Assembly (NCBI GenBank): GCA_013138975.1
Contig: WTBR01000143.1
Span: forward strand, 1 to 52,445
DNA from: Bacteroidales bacterium
GTDB lineage: Bacteria; Bacteroidota; Bacteroidia; Bacteroidales; UBA12077
Direction: 5' to 3'
DNA length: 52,445 nt
Positions 1 to 7,568 of the stretch are shown one piece after another (position 1 is the stretch's first letter; each line of letters starts with the position of its first letter). The position numbers were made by a program, and so were the translations under genes. Under the pieces are notes generated by a model, which did no database searches, was not told the DNA's origin, and was given only the letters and a program-made list of their open reading frames with translations.

Positions 1-81
1 TACTTCTTCTATTTTAAAAAAATCAAGAAGCCCATCAGGTAATAAGAATTCTGCTAATTGTTGAAAATTATCTTGTGGCAT
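1..81 (-). CDS. Transposase N-terminal fragment (ISAon1-like), cut by window edge
   Basis: An open frame starts with ATG at 81 and runs off the left edge after 27 codons. It reads MPQDNFQQLAEFLLPDG and then an acidic, Phe-rich stretch. The phrase EFLLPDGLLDFF resembles the N-terminal segment of ISAon1-family transposases of Bacteroidota (recognised from memory). Only the first 27 residues are visible, so neither the DDE catalytic part nor an inverted repeat can be checked. The fragment could belong to an intact insertion sequence extending leftward or to a relic. The function call is tentative. Confidence 0.5.
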   Translation of the reverse strand, partial: MPQDNFQQLAEFLLPDGLLDFFKIEEV

Positions 82-385
82 AATCGTTTTTTATTATACC
101 CAAAGTAAATTATTTTCTTTTTACTCCCCAAATATTCTGCTTGATCCCTAACTTTGCCAAAGTTCTTAATTTAAAACTAATACAAAAATGTAACGAACTA
201 TTAATATAAGAAATCCAAAAAATGTACAAGCAGTTTCGTTTGTGCATTTTTTATATTCGTTTATCATAATAATATTTAGAATATAAACAATATCTAGAAT
301 TATGCAGAATCAAGACTGTGTGTATCTTGATTCTCTTATCTTTTATCCTGTATCTTGCTACTAAATTCTTATAAATCTAATGATA
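82..385. other. Gene-free stretch between transposase start and membrane-protein gene
   Basis: About 300 bases without a convincing gene. It is very AT-rich. The only structure I see is the hairpin at 306-334. A 69-codon open frame at 355-564 overlaps the 386-859 gene antisense and has no protein-like features. The left inverted repeat of the transposon may lie just upstream of 81 but could not be identified. Confidence 0.5.
306..334 (-). terminator. Hairpin downstream of the amidase operon
   Basis: AGAATCAAGA (306-315) is the perfect complement of TCTTGATTCT (325-334), with a 9-nt loop. It lies about 50 bases beyond the stop codon of the last gene (386-859, minus strand), where an operon terminator is expected. 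It lacks a clear U-run on the minus strand, so it may work poorly as an intrinsic terminator or only protect the 3' end. Confidence 0.4.
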
Positions 386-859
386 TCAACCTTGGGCATC
401 TGAAACTTCAAAATCACTTTCTTTTAACGTTCCAGAAGGGCTGGCTGCGGCATACTTGGCTTTTAAAGCATCCGCCTCGGATTTCGATTTGCTTTCAGAT
501 TTTTTCTTGTCGCTCCTTGTTACATGGTGCATTACTTTACTTCCAAAGTAAAATGCCAGCATAACCTGGAAAGCATCAACAAGGCTTTCGAAACCTCCAC
601 GCAATGGCTTTACAACCATTGATGTGCAAACTAATATAACTACTACTATCAGTAAGGTAAGAGTAAGAACGCCTCTTAAGGTTCCCCTTGGTAATCCTAG
701 AGTTTCTTTTTCATATGGATTGGTTTTGTTACCCCAATCTTTTAAAGTGTAATTCTTAATTAGTTTTTGAAGCCAAAATACTAAACCTACCATCCAAGCA
801 ATAATCAAGGCAATACCAATTGTTGTAAATACTATATCTAATATTGTAAATTTTTCCAT
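386..859 (-). CDS. Small membrane protein with three predicted TM helices, unknown function
   Basis: A 157-residue protein I do not recognise. Hydrophobic segments lie at about residues 7-30, 62-83 and 90-110. The third carries the phrase FYFGSK, a motif also seen in some phage-type 3-TM holins and other small membrane proteins. The C-terminal 45 residues are hydrophilic and Lys/Ser-rich and are probably cytoplasmic. It is the last gene of a minus-strand operon after a second membrane protein and a cell-wall amidase, with only 12 bases separating it from its neighbour. That context suggests a role with the amidase at the envelope. A holin-like role is inference only. Confidence 0.6.
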   Translation of the reverse strand: MEKFTILDIVFTTIGIALIIAWMVGLVFWLQKLIKNYTLKDWGNKTNPYEKETLGLPRGTLRGVLTLTLLIVVVILVCTSMVVKPLRGGFESLVDAFQVMLAFYFGSKVMHHVTRSDKKKSESKSKSEADALKAKYAAASPSGTLKESDFEVSDAQG

Positions 860-871
860 AGCTTTAATATT

Positions 872-1234
872 TTATCCAAATGCTGTTTCATTCGTTGTAA
901 ATTCTTCTTTGTTTTCAGAAGTATCCTTTACCAAATTTGATTCCTTAGTAACCGGAGCAGATTCATTTATTTTGGCTTCCCGCGTAAAGTATTCATTGCT
1001 ATTTAAGGTTCGAAATTTTGTTTCACTATTAATACTTTGCTTTTCTTTACGCTTTTCTTTTACTTTTTCGTCAAATTTATTCTTAAGATATTGTAAAGGC
1101 CCACCAGCGGCAGCAATTCCGATGGCTACCTTTGTCCATTCAATTTTAAGGTTAACCCATCCAAATTGAATATTCAGGTAATAAAGTGCCCAAAGTAATA
1201 CGGCAATAATTATTAATATTAATATATTTCTCAT
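872..1234 (-). CDS. Small membrane-anchored protein, unknown function
   Basis: A 120-residue protein with a hydrophobic N-terminus (about residues 3-22) and a second weakly hydrophobic, Gly/Ala-rich segment at about 33-50. A charged Lys/Glu/Asn-rich tail of some 65 residues follows. I do not recognise a family. It begins one base after the amidase gene ends (1236) and precedes another small membrane protein, so translation of the three is probably coupled. Two small membrane proteins next to an amidase recall holin/endolysin/spanin arrangements, but nothing in the sequence proves this. A structural or regulatory partner of the amidase is equally possible. Confidence 0.55.
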   Translation of the reverse strand: MRNILILIIIAVLLWALYYLNIQFGWVNLKIEWTKVAIGIAAAGGPLQYLKNKFDEKVKEKRKEKQSINSETKFRTLNSNEYFTREAKINESAPVTKESNLVKDTSENKEEFTTNETAFG

Positions 1235-1235
1235 G

Positions 1236-2084
1236 TTATTCTATAAAATCACTAGTAACCCATCCTTGTATTTTAGTTTCTACCTTATACCAACCATCTT
1301 TTTCTTCAATAATTTCAACATTCTGGCCTTTGGTAAGCGGTAATGCAACTTTGGCTGCTTCTCTATTTCCACTTTGCCTTATATTTAATTTATCTACTTT
1401 CACAACTCCAAAATCTTTTTGTTGAGATGCCGTGGAGGCATCTTCCTTTCTATTATCTAAAAGTTGGCTCTTAATTTTTTCGACAGGAAATGCTGGCCCG
1501 GGATCTTGTTTTCTGCCGGGTGAGATTTCATCATGTCCAACTATGTGTTCAATATCAAACTCATCGCATATTACTTCGCACAGTTCTTTTACCGATTCAA
1601 TTTGATTTTTTGTATATGTATGCCAATATCTCTCTTTACTTTCATTTTTATGCTTAAGTAACACAGCATCTTCCTTTTTCACCGAATCTCCATACCAGGT
1701 AGTAAAACTTCCATCCGATTTTTCTGTTAAAAAACCTGCATTAACAATTTCTATACCTATAGAGTATTTATTTAACCATGTTCGATTGCCCAAACGGCTT
1801 TCTCCGGCATGCCATGCAATTTTATTAACGGGCATTAGTTGGTGAATTGTACCATCTAAATCTATAACAAACTGAACCGACACTTGTTTTTTTGAATAAA
1901 ACAAAGTTTGAATATCCGCTTTTAGCTTGTTTGATCCTGTGTAATGTAAAACTATAATGTCAGGATTTTTCAAAGTACCGCTGTCGCGATCCATTTTTTC
2001 ATTAATATATTCATTTGCTTTTGATGCATCAACAGATATCTGATCGCTTGGCTCTGCTTCGAGTAAATTTTTAATAATTTTCAT
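1236..2084 (-). CDS. AmpD-like N-acetylmuramoyl-L-alanine amidase with C-terminal SH3 domain
   Basis: An Amidase_2/PGRP-fold zinc amidase of 282 residues that should cleave the bond between MurNAc and L-Ala in peptidoglycan or muropeptides. Visible motifs are VLHYTGS (zinc ligand His47), WHAGES at 91-96, IGIEIVNAG (Glu112) and IVGHDEISPGRKQDPGPAF. The last contains His184, Lys192 and Asp194, laid out as in AmpD. Residues 216-282 form a bacterial SH3 domain ending in GWYKVETKIQGWVTSDFIE. No signal peptide is present: the N-terminus MKIIKNLLEAEPSDQ is hydrophilic. It could therefore act in the cytoplasm like AmpD or be released through a membrane partner, as with endolysins. The fusion of an AmpD-like domain to a wall-binding SH3 domain favours the second. 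It lies in an operon with two lipoproteins upstream and two membrane proteins downstream. Confidence 0.88.
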   Translation of the reverse strand: MKIIKNLLEAEPSDQISVDASKANEYINEKMDRDSGTLKNPDIIVLHYTGSNKLKADIQTLFYSKKQVSVQFVIDLDGTIHQLMPVNKIAWHAGESRLGNRTWLNKYSIGIEIVNAGFLTEKSDGSFTTWYGDSVKKEDAVLLKHKNESKERYWHTYTKNQIESVKELCEVICDEFDIEHIVGHDEISPGRKQDPGPAFPVEKIKSQLLDNRKEDASTASQQKDFGVVKVDKLNIRQSGNREAAKVALPLTKGQNVEIIEEKDGWYKVETKIQGWVTSDFIE

Positions 2085-2116
2085 ACTCTATATAATTTAG
2101 TTGTATGTATTTTTTT

Positions 2117-3436
2117 TTAATTAGGTAATGCTATTTTTCTATCGTAAAAGTAATTTGAACATAAGGAATCCCATTCACTAACATTATTACTTCTCTGGGT
2201 TTGCTTGTACAAATCAAGCATAAATTTATCAAGATATTTTAACTGATATTTTAGCGTTTGATATTTAAATGCAATCTCATCTAGAGAATCTTTATCTGCT
2301 GTTACAATGCCTTTTATTTCATTAAATTCATCCTTATCAATTTTTTTATCATACAAATAATCAACTTGATAACTAAAATATTTGGAGTGAGAAATAATCA
2401 CCTCTTTAATTTCTCTGTCCCCTTCTGAACTTAGAAGACCAAATAAACCGGAAAGTGCCTCCTCAGCATTTCTTTGTGCGTTTTGATATATATTTCTGTC
2501 TAAGGCTTCTTGATATAGTTTACGCTTACACTCGCTTTTAACATTATTTATATCTTGTAAAGTAACGTCCTTTTCTTGTGAGGAATATATTAATTGAAAA
2601 CCATATAGCAAAGTTGTATCATATTCATCTAGTTTATTTGATGAATCTACATCTTCAGGGTAATAAAAATATGGATTAATGTCAAGGTCAGTTATTATTG
2701 GATCGAAATCTAAAAGATACATAGTATCTCTTTTAGGAGAGTAAAAAATATTAAAACTATCAAGTTCCTCAAGATTATATCCTGCTTTAACCGAACCTCT
2801 TCCAATATATACCAGCTCTTTATTATCAGCAAGTTTTATTCTAAGGTCATTTATCTTATTTTTATATTTTTCATGAATATCCTTATACTCTAAGGTATTG
2901 TCTAACATATGTTTTAGCAAGGTTCGTTTGTTTGCTCCTGTAGCTTTTGTAAGTAATTGTAGAGCAGATTTTACCTGCTGACTTTGATCTGATTTAAATT
3001 GCTTTATTTTCTTTCTATTAATTTTGGATTCGAAATCCTTCAGATTCTCTTTTAATTCTGAAATTCTACTTCGTCGCCATGCATTTGTTTTCTTTGTTTC
3101 TAATTTGGCAATTTTTTCTTTATAATTATTAATTTGAGGAGCATACCTGTTGTTTATTACAGTATCAACCTGCCTATAAGAGGTTTGCACCAGAATATAA
3201 GCTTCATTCAAACTAGTGTCTAATTTTGCTTTTGATACAAGAGAAAAGCTTGATATAACTTCTCCATAATACTCGGCGGTAATAAGTTCTCCAATTCCTT
3301 TAACTTCTTTCATTGAAAGAACTGTATCATTTAATACAGGCGAAATATTACACGCAGATAGTAATATTATAAAGAGAATAAAAATATAGCGACGTAAATT
3401 TTGCAAAACCTTATTGTTTAAATTTGATAACAACAT
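2117..3436 (-). CDS. DUF4230-like lipoprotein with coiled-coil insertion
   Basis: A 439-residue protein with a basic N-terminus, a hydrophobic stretch and a lipobox (LLSAC, Cys at about 29), so probably a lipoprotein. After it comes IGELITAEYYGEVISS, resembling the start of DUF4230 domains, and later a segment around VKAGYNLEEL resembling the middle of that domain. Between them lies a long Lys/Glu-rich helical region (about residues 90-190) with coiled-coil character. A second helical region makes up the C-terminus. The gene overlaps the upstream DUF4230 gene by 26 bases, so the two are likely co-translated. The domain assignment is tentative and the function unknown. Confidence 0.6.
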   Translation of the reverse strand: MLLSNLNNKVLQNLRRYIFILFIILLSACNISPVLNDTVLSMKEVKGIGELITAEYYGEVISSFSLVSKAKLDTSLNEAYILVQTSYRQVDTVINNRYAPQINNYKEKIAKLETKKTNAWRRSRISELKENLKDFESKINRKKIKQFKSDQSQQVKSALQLLTKATGANKRTLLKHMLDNTLEYKDIHEKYKNKINDLRIKLADNKELVYIGRGSVKAGYNLEELDSFNIFYSPKRDTMYLLDFDPIITDLDINPYFYYPEDVDSSNKLDEYDTTLLYGFQLIYSSQEKDVTLQDINNVKSECKRKLYQEALDRNIYQNAQRNAEEALSGLFGLLSSEGDREIKEVIISHSKYFSYQVDYLYDKKIDKDEFNEIKGIVTADKDSLDEIAFKYQTLKYQLKYLDKFMLDLYKQTQRSNNVSEWDSLCSNYFYDRKIALPN

Positions 3437-3965
3437 TATTATAATTGCTTTGTGCCAAGAATTTAGTAAGAAATTGCCTGGTTTTTTGTTCAGTAATTGT
3501 TTCCAGATTTAAAAACTTAACTTTATTTCTTATATCAGTTTCAGCCTCTCTGAAAACCATATCAAGCTTTTTAACTTTATCGTTGCTCTTAATTATGTCA
3601 AAATTTGATATTGGGTATAATTGTTCATATTTCTCATGAGGGTAACTAAAATTCAAAATTTCTACTTTTGGTAATGTAATTACTATAGAATCACCAAATA
3701 CCATAATATCATTTTCGTTTAGTTTCTTTAAGTTAACACCAAGTTTAAGAGTGGCCTCGGTATTAAACATTAATATATTATTCTTTTTAAATAAACCGTG
3801 AATCCTGCGTCCTTTAATATCGGTCCATACAATTTTATTTAAAATAACCTCGGTAGTAGCTAATTTAGAGGCTGATCGAATTTTAGTAACAATAAAAGTT
3901 TTATCCTGTGGTTTGCTGCATGATAGCAAAATTGTACTTGATAAGAGAAGAATAAGATATTTCAT
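3411..3965 (-). CDS. DUF4230 family lipoprotein
   Basis: The start is placed at the internal ATG at 3965 because MKYLILLLSSTILLSC is then a textbook lipoprotein signal peptide; the longer frame to 4010 would bury it. The mature protein has the DUF4230 pattern: an early KLATTEVILNKIV segment, LKLGVNLKKLNENDI in the middle and ITLPKVEIL after it. A C-terminal helix of the type that follows the domain comes last. DUF4230 proteins are widespread envelope proteins of unknown function in Bacteroidota and Firmicutes. It is the first gene of the five-gene operon that includes the amidase. Two DUF4230-type proteins in a row suggest a heteromeric envelope complex (inference). Confidence 0.72.
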   Translation of the reverse strand: MKYLILLLSSTILLSCSKPQDKTFIVTKIRSASKLATTEVILNKIVWTDIKGRRIHGLFKKNNILMFNTEATLKLGVNLKKLNENDIMVFGDSIVITLPKVEILNFSYPHEKYEQLYPISNFDIIKSNDKVKKLDMVFREAETDIRNKVKFLNLETITEQKTRQFLTKFLAQSNYNNVVIKFKQ

Positions 3966-3999
3966 ATGTTTCCCACAAATATTATTATTAAATGTTAAC

Positions 4000-4028
4000 C
4001 AAATATACAAAAAATATTAACAAGTCAA
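4000..4028 (-). promoter_or_regulatory. Bacteroidota-type promoter of the DUF4230-amidase operon
   Basis: On the minus strand TATATTTG (4007-4000) matches the Bacteroidota -7 consensus TAnnTTTG. A TTG (4028-4026) lies 18 bases upstream as a candidate -33 element. The -7 box ends 35 bases before the chosen start at 3965. No other good match is present in the gap, so this is the likely single promoter for the five genes. Confidence 0.45.
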
Positions 4029-4171
4029 GAGGTAATTTTATTTTGGCATCATCTTAAATTACTGAATACCTGTGATACTTTCTTTAAACTAAAGAACATT
4101 ATTTCCACCAAATCTTATAACAAGATTTAAATCTTGTTTAGGTGTATTTTTGAGTACAAAATCCAATTCAG

Positions 4172-4270
4172 TATTCAATTAAACGTTAAGGTTACTATTT
4201 TGTTTAAAACATAAGAATATATAATCAGAATAAGATTTTCCGGAATTGAAATGTAAACCTGTTGTTTTTA
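4172..4270. repeat. Cassette-flanking repeat, copy A1
   Basis: A non-coding element shared with 5132-5220. Both begin with TATTCAATT, have GTTA about 12 bases in, and contain the block TTTCCGGAATTGAA followed by GTAA.CCTGTTGT near the right end. The middle is divergent. It lies 37 bases beyond the stop codon of the gene at 4307-5041; the second copy lies about 90 bases upstream of that gene's start. The two copies bracket one gene in direct orientation. Confidence 0.65.
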
Positions 4271-4306
4271 TATACAAAAGGAAAAAGTAAGTTTAATAAT
4301 ATTTTA

Positions 4307-5041
4307 TTAAAACGTAAAGCCTATTGATAGAAGAATAGGTTTCAAATCAGCTTGAAACTCAACATTTTTTTCATCTTCTAAATAATCCATATATTCATTG
4401 ACTTCTTCTTTTCTAATTGGAATCAATAAACCTAAAGTCCAATAACTTTTTCTTTTTGTAGATTTAAAATCAATTCCAAACCCAACTGTTCCTCCATAGA
4501 ATATTTTACTTAAATCAGAATCATTATCAATAATAATACCTGCATTATATCCGTACATAGCTTGTAAATGTGGATTAATTTTTGATTTAGGAGCAAAATT
4601 TACTTTAGCACCAACATTATACCCATAACCTAAAAAAGCCCATCCTAAACCACCAAAGATTCCAAAATTGTCATGCAAGTTTAATTTTAATTTAAAACCA
4701 ACTACTCCTCCATAATCCAGTCCTAATCCGACTACTAATGAGGCAAATACCTCATTCTCAACTTCAACTTTAGCGTTAACTTCATGTTTAGTATTAATTT
4801 CAATTATATTATCAATTCCGACTGTAGATGTACTGTAGTATTTTATTGAGCTTATTTCTGATGTAGGTAAATGTGTTTCTATTAATTTATCTTTTATAAA
4901 AATTTTAAAATACACAAATGTACTATCTTCATTTTGTATTTTACATTTAAGTATTTCACCATTGGTTCTGGTTATTATATCCTGTGAATAAGCGCCAATA
5001 CTAATAATTATCAATAATAGCGTAACAATAATTTTTCTCAT
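4307..5041 (-). CDS. Exported beta-barrel-type protein, probably outer membrane
   Basis: A 244-residue protein with a clear signal peptide (about residues 1-19, ending GAYSQ). Next comes a short module, DIITRTNGEILKCKI, found at the N-terminus of many Bacteroidota surface proteins that read as 'no function assigned'. From about residue 95 the sequence alternates Gly and aromatic residues in strands such as NFGIFGGLGWAFLGYGYN. It ends in SIGFTF, whose C-terminal Phe is typical of outer-membrane barrels. The protein sits alone between two copies of an intergenic repeat, which suggests an independently mobile unit. Function unknown. Confidence 0.65.
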   Translation of the reverse strand: MRKIIVTLLLIIISIGAYSQDIITRTNGEILKCKIQNEDSTFVYFKIFIKDKLIETHLPTSEISSIKYYSTSTVGIDNIIEINTKHEVNAKVEVENEVFASLVVGLGLDYGGVVGFKLKLNLHDNFGIFGGLGWAFLGYGYNVGAKVNFAPKSKINPHLQAMYGYNAGIIIDNDSDLSKIFYGGTVGFGIDFKSTKRKSYWTLGLLIPIRKEEVNEYMDYLEDEKNVEFQADLKPILLSIGFTF

Positions 5042-5131
5042 AATAAGTTTTTTTTTTGAAAATCGAATTTAGTATTAATTAATTAGAAAGTGTTATGAAA
5101 TTTATAAGAAAATAAACTGAATCTTTTCCAA

Positions 5132-5220
5132 TATTCAATTTAATGTTAGACGAATTATTCTATTCGAAGCATTATAAAAAGTAAAATTTCCGGAATTGAA
5201 GCGTAAGCCTGTTGTATTTA
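5132..5220. repeat. Cassette-flanking repeat, copy A2
   Basis: Second copy of the element at 4172-4270, in the same orientation. It shares TATTCAATTTAATGTTA at the left and TTTCCGGAATTGAAGCGTAA then CCTGTTGTATTTA at the right. The left part contains GTTAGAC, which would fit the GTTRRRY core of an integron attC site. The other copy has GTTAAGG there and no paired core is obvious, so I do not call it attC. Confidence 0.65.
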
Positions 5221-5670
5221 TTGACAACGCAAATAGAAATAGTTGTGAGTTCCTGATTACTTGCTAAAAAACCAGTTTTAATCTTAGCAATTTTAGTATA
5301 TTTAAATGAATTCAATAATTTTCAATCGTACTTTTACTATAAGGTTTTTACTCCAATATTTTGACAAAATCTTTTATTACATCTATGAATACAAGGAAAT
5401 TATTTAAAATAAATTACTCATATTAACTGACCTATTGTATAAGTTAAAATGTAGTTTTTATCTATATTTGTTTTAAAGACAAGTTGTGAAAAATAGCTCA
5501 AAAAAAAACACTCCAAAATTTTGTTGAATATAAAGAAACTGAATCAGATTGGATTTGAATTACCTTATTCGAAATTTTCACTAAATCTCTTAACTTAAGA
5601 AAAGCATTACGTGGAATTTGAGCTCATTTTTCGGAATGAATATCGTAAAGAAAAAATGCGTAGTTTAGTT
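5221..5670. other. Gene-free AT-rich stretch
   Basis: About 450 bases between two different repeat copies with stop codons in all frames and no protein-like open frame. I see no RNA gene, strong hairpin or promoter motif with a downstream gene. It may be the decayed body of a former cassette gene. Confidence 0.5.
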
Positions 5671-5780
5671 TTTTGATTTTTAAGTAAGCATTTTCTAATA
5701 AACTTTGAATAATAATTTCAAATCGGAATTAAGCATAAGATGTTCACTCAAATTTGTCGCAACTATAGATAAAAACTTGT
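5671..5780. repeat. Cassette-flanking repeat, copy C1
   Basis: A non-coding element shared with 6745-6862. Both carry TTTTAAGTAAG, then an AT-rich run, then GGAATTAAGC, CACTCAAAT, and a final ACTT(G/A)TA. Identity looks like roughly 70-75% by eye. On the minus strand it shares GCTTAATTCCG and AATGCTT blocks with copies A1 and A2, so the four elements are probably distant members of one family. It lies 80 bases upstream of the methyltransferase gene at 5861. Confidence 0.65.
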
Positions 5781-5860
5781 ATAAAAAACAGTTAAATTAG
5801 CACAAAAATGAATTTTCCATACACAAAAACGTTCTGCTTAATTGAGAAAACTCAAAATTT

Positions 5861-6739
5861 ATGATACAAACACAAATAGAGACTTTAACCAAAAAAAAAA
5901 TAACAGAAATCGATTTTCCTGAAATCGATAAATTAATTTCTACTCTAAGTTCAGACTTGAATAATGGGAAAATAACCAAGAAAGAAATTCTGACAATGAA
6001 TCAAAGTTTCGGTCAAGAATTTTTAGAAAACACAATTCAAGGACATGGACTAAGAAAACCATTTGGATATTCAGGTGACTTTTTGATGATAGATAAGATT
6101 TATACATTCCATACATCTCCTATAGAAAAATTTAAAATTTGGGATGAATATTTTCATCTTCAATCTGCACCAAAAGCCGTTAGAAATCGAAAGGACTATT
6201 TCAAGAAAATAATAAAAGAGAAATTAAATAAATATAAAAAAATGAATCTTATGAATGTGGCAAGTGGTCCCGCAAGAGATTTATTTGAACTTTACGAAGA
6301 AAATAAGAACTGCGAATTAAATACTGTATGTATTGAAATGGATGAAAATGCTATAAAATATGCAGAAAATTTAAATCTGAAATATCTCAATAAAATCTCA
6401 TTCGTACACAAAAATATATTTAGGCATAAAGAAGAAAGTAAATTTGACGTAATATGGTCAGCGGGATTATTTGACTATTTTGATGAAAAATCATTTGTGC
6501 TAATGCTCAAAAAATTCAAAGAATGGTTAAATGACAATGGGGAAATAATTATTGGGAATTTTAATGAAGATCATAATCCAAGTAGAGATTACATGGAGAT
6601 ATTGGGAGATTGGCATTTACACCATAGAACAGAAATTGAATTAAAAGAACTTGCTGAGAAAGCTGGATTTAATCCCAATCAAATAATAATAGGTAAAGAA
6701 AAAGAAAATGTAAATTTATTTCTTCATATCAAAAATTAA
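5861..6739 (+). CDS. Class I SAM-dependent methyltransferase, PhcB-like
   Basis: A 292-residue protein. Residues 1-55 are helical. PFGYSGDFLMIDKIY is followed after about 20 residues by APKAVRNRKDYF. This pair of motifs is characteristic of the family annotated as extracellular-factor (3-hydroxypalmitate methyl ester) biosynthesis methyltransferases. The Rossmann SAM site follows: MNVASGPARDLFEL (about 131-144), an acidic strand end CIEMDENAIKYA, then FDVIWSAGLFDYF and GEIIIGNF. The protein should methylate a small molecule or fatty-acid carboxylate, but the substrate cannot be read from the sequence. It is a lone gene between two copies of a repeat, like a gene cassette. A quorum-signal role as in Ralstonia PhcB is only a possibility. 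Confidence 0.75.
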   Translation: MIQTQIETLTKKKITEIDFPEIDKLISTLSSDLNNGKITKKEILTMNQSFGQEFLENTIQGHGLRKPFGYSGDFLMIDKIYTFHTSPIEKFKIWDEYFHLQSAPKAVRNRKDYFKKIIKEKLNKYKKMNLMNVASGPARDLFELYEENKNCELNTVCIEMDENAIKYAENLNLKYLNKISFVHKNIFRHKEESKFDVIWSAGLFDYFDEKSFVLMLKKFKEWLNDNGEIIIGNFNEDHNPSRDYMEILGDWHLHHRTEIELKELAEKAGFNPNQIIIGKEKENVNLFLHIKN

Positions 6740-6744
6740 AAAAA

Positions 6745-6862
6745 AATGAATTTTAAGTAAGATTTTTCTTAAAAACTCTGAATGAAATTTTTAAATGGAA
6801 TTAAGCCAGAAATGAACACTCAAATGTGTAGCTACATATACAATCGAATTCTAAGACTTATA
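6745..6862. repeat. Cassette-flanking repeat, copy C2
   Basis: Second copy of the element at 5671-5780, in the same orientation, starting 6 bases after the methyltransferase stop codon. It shares TTTTAAGTAAG, GGAATTAAGC and CACTCAAAT. C1 and C2 therefore bracket exactly one gene. Confidence 0.65.
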
Positions 6863-6991
6863 CCTATTAAATTTCAAAGATTATTCAAAAAATCCAAGCA
6901 TAGCAGCAGCTACAGTTTTATTTTTTAAAGAAATATAAGTGAAAAAGAAACAAATTATATCAGACATTTTGGTGTTTAATTGATATTAACC
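6858..6991 (-). repeat. Interspersed repeat D, copy 1 (inverted ends)
   Basis: Read on the minus strand, this segment matches 44677-44868. Shared blocks are ATTAAACACCAAAATG, TTTGTTTCTTTTTCACT, CTATGCTTGGAT.TTTTGAAT and TTTAATAGGTATA. The two ends (TTAATATCAATTAAA and TTTAATAGGTATA) are imperfect inverted repeats, as in a miniature inverted-repeat element. It has no coding content. Confidence 0.65.
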
Positions 6992-7057
6992 AAATATATT
7001 AAACAATAGTGTTTATTCTCTGTTACGTTTTTATAAAATTTATTTTTATAACAGATA

Positions 7058-7486
7058 ATGAGAGATATTGTAATAAAAACAAATCCTGATATTGAAGCAG
7101 TATTCAATAAATATCCGGATAAAATTCGCAACAAAATATTGAACCTTCGAAAACTGATTATTGAAACAGCAAATGAAATAGAAGAATTAACAGATATAGA
7201 AGAAACCCTAAAATGGGGAGAACCCAGTTATTTGACAAAAATAGGAAGCACAATAAGAATTGATTGGAAAGAAAATAAACCTAATCAGTACGCAATGTAT
7301 TTTAAGTGCACAAGTAAGCTGGTTCCTAGCTTTAAAATGATTTATACTAATTTATTTACATTCGAAGGAAATCGTGCTATAGTTTTTAAGATGAATGATA
7401 AAATACCTGAGTTCGAACTAAAAAACTGCATTTCAGCAGGTTTAACTTATCATAAAATTAAACAATTACCTATGCTTGGCTTATAA
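7058..7486 (+). CDS. DUF1801 domain protein (YdhG-like fold)
   Basis: A 142-residue protein matching the DUF1801 pattern. A helical N-terminus (VFNKYPDKIRNKILNLRKLI) is followed by LKWGEPSYLTKIGSTIRIDW, then the strand QYAMYFKCTSKLVPSF and the closing AIVFKMNDKIPE. Proteins of this fold are small soluble cytoplasmic proteins of unknown biochemical role and are common in gene cassettes and accessory regions. The gene is single, preceded by repeat element D and followed by the convergent ketosynthase gene 83 bases away. I see no recognisable promoter motif in the AT-rich upstream sequence. Function unknown. Confidence 0.78.
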   Translation: MRDIVIKTNPDIEAVFNKYPDKIRNKILNLRKLIIETANEIEELTDIEETLKWGEPSYLTKIGSTIRIDWKENKPNQYAMYFKCTSKLVPSFKMIYTNLFTFEGNRAIVFKMNDKIPEFELKNCISAGLTYHKIKQLPMLGL

Positions 7487-7568
7487 TAAATTACTAAAAA
7501 TATTCAAACCCTTATTAAATTTGAATCTAAGGGAAAAATAACTTTTTGGATACAAAACAGACCAGAAA

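Noticed and set aside
355..564. A 69-codon plus-strand frame
   Set aside because: It lies antisense to the small membrane-protein gene at 386-859, whose membrane segments and operon position are far more convincing.
5132..5220. Possible integron attC site (GTTAGAC at 5144-5150)
   Set aside because: No partner RYYYAAC core or paired inner boxes were found and the homologous copy reads GTTAAGG at that place; called only a cassette-like repeat.
5797..5979. A 60-codon minus-strand frame across the methyltransferase start
   Set aside because: It is antisense to the methyltransferase N-terminus and lies largely in non-coding sequence upstream.
1..7500. Prophage remnant
   Set aside because: Only an amidase and small membrane proteins recall phage lysis genes; no capsid, tail, integrase or terminase genes are present.
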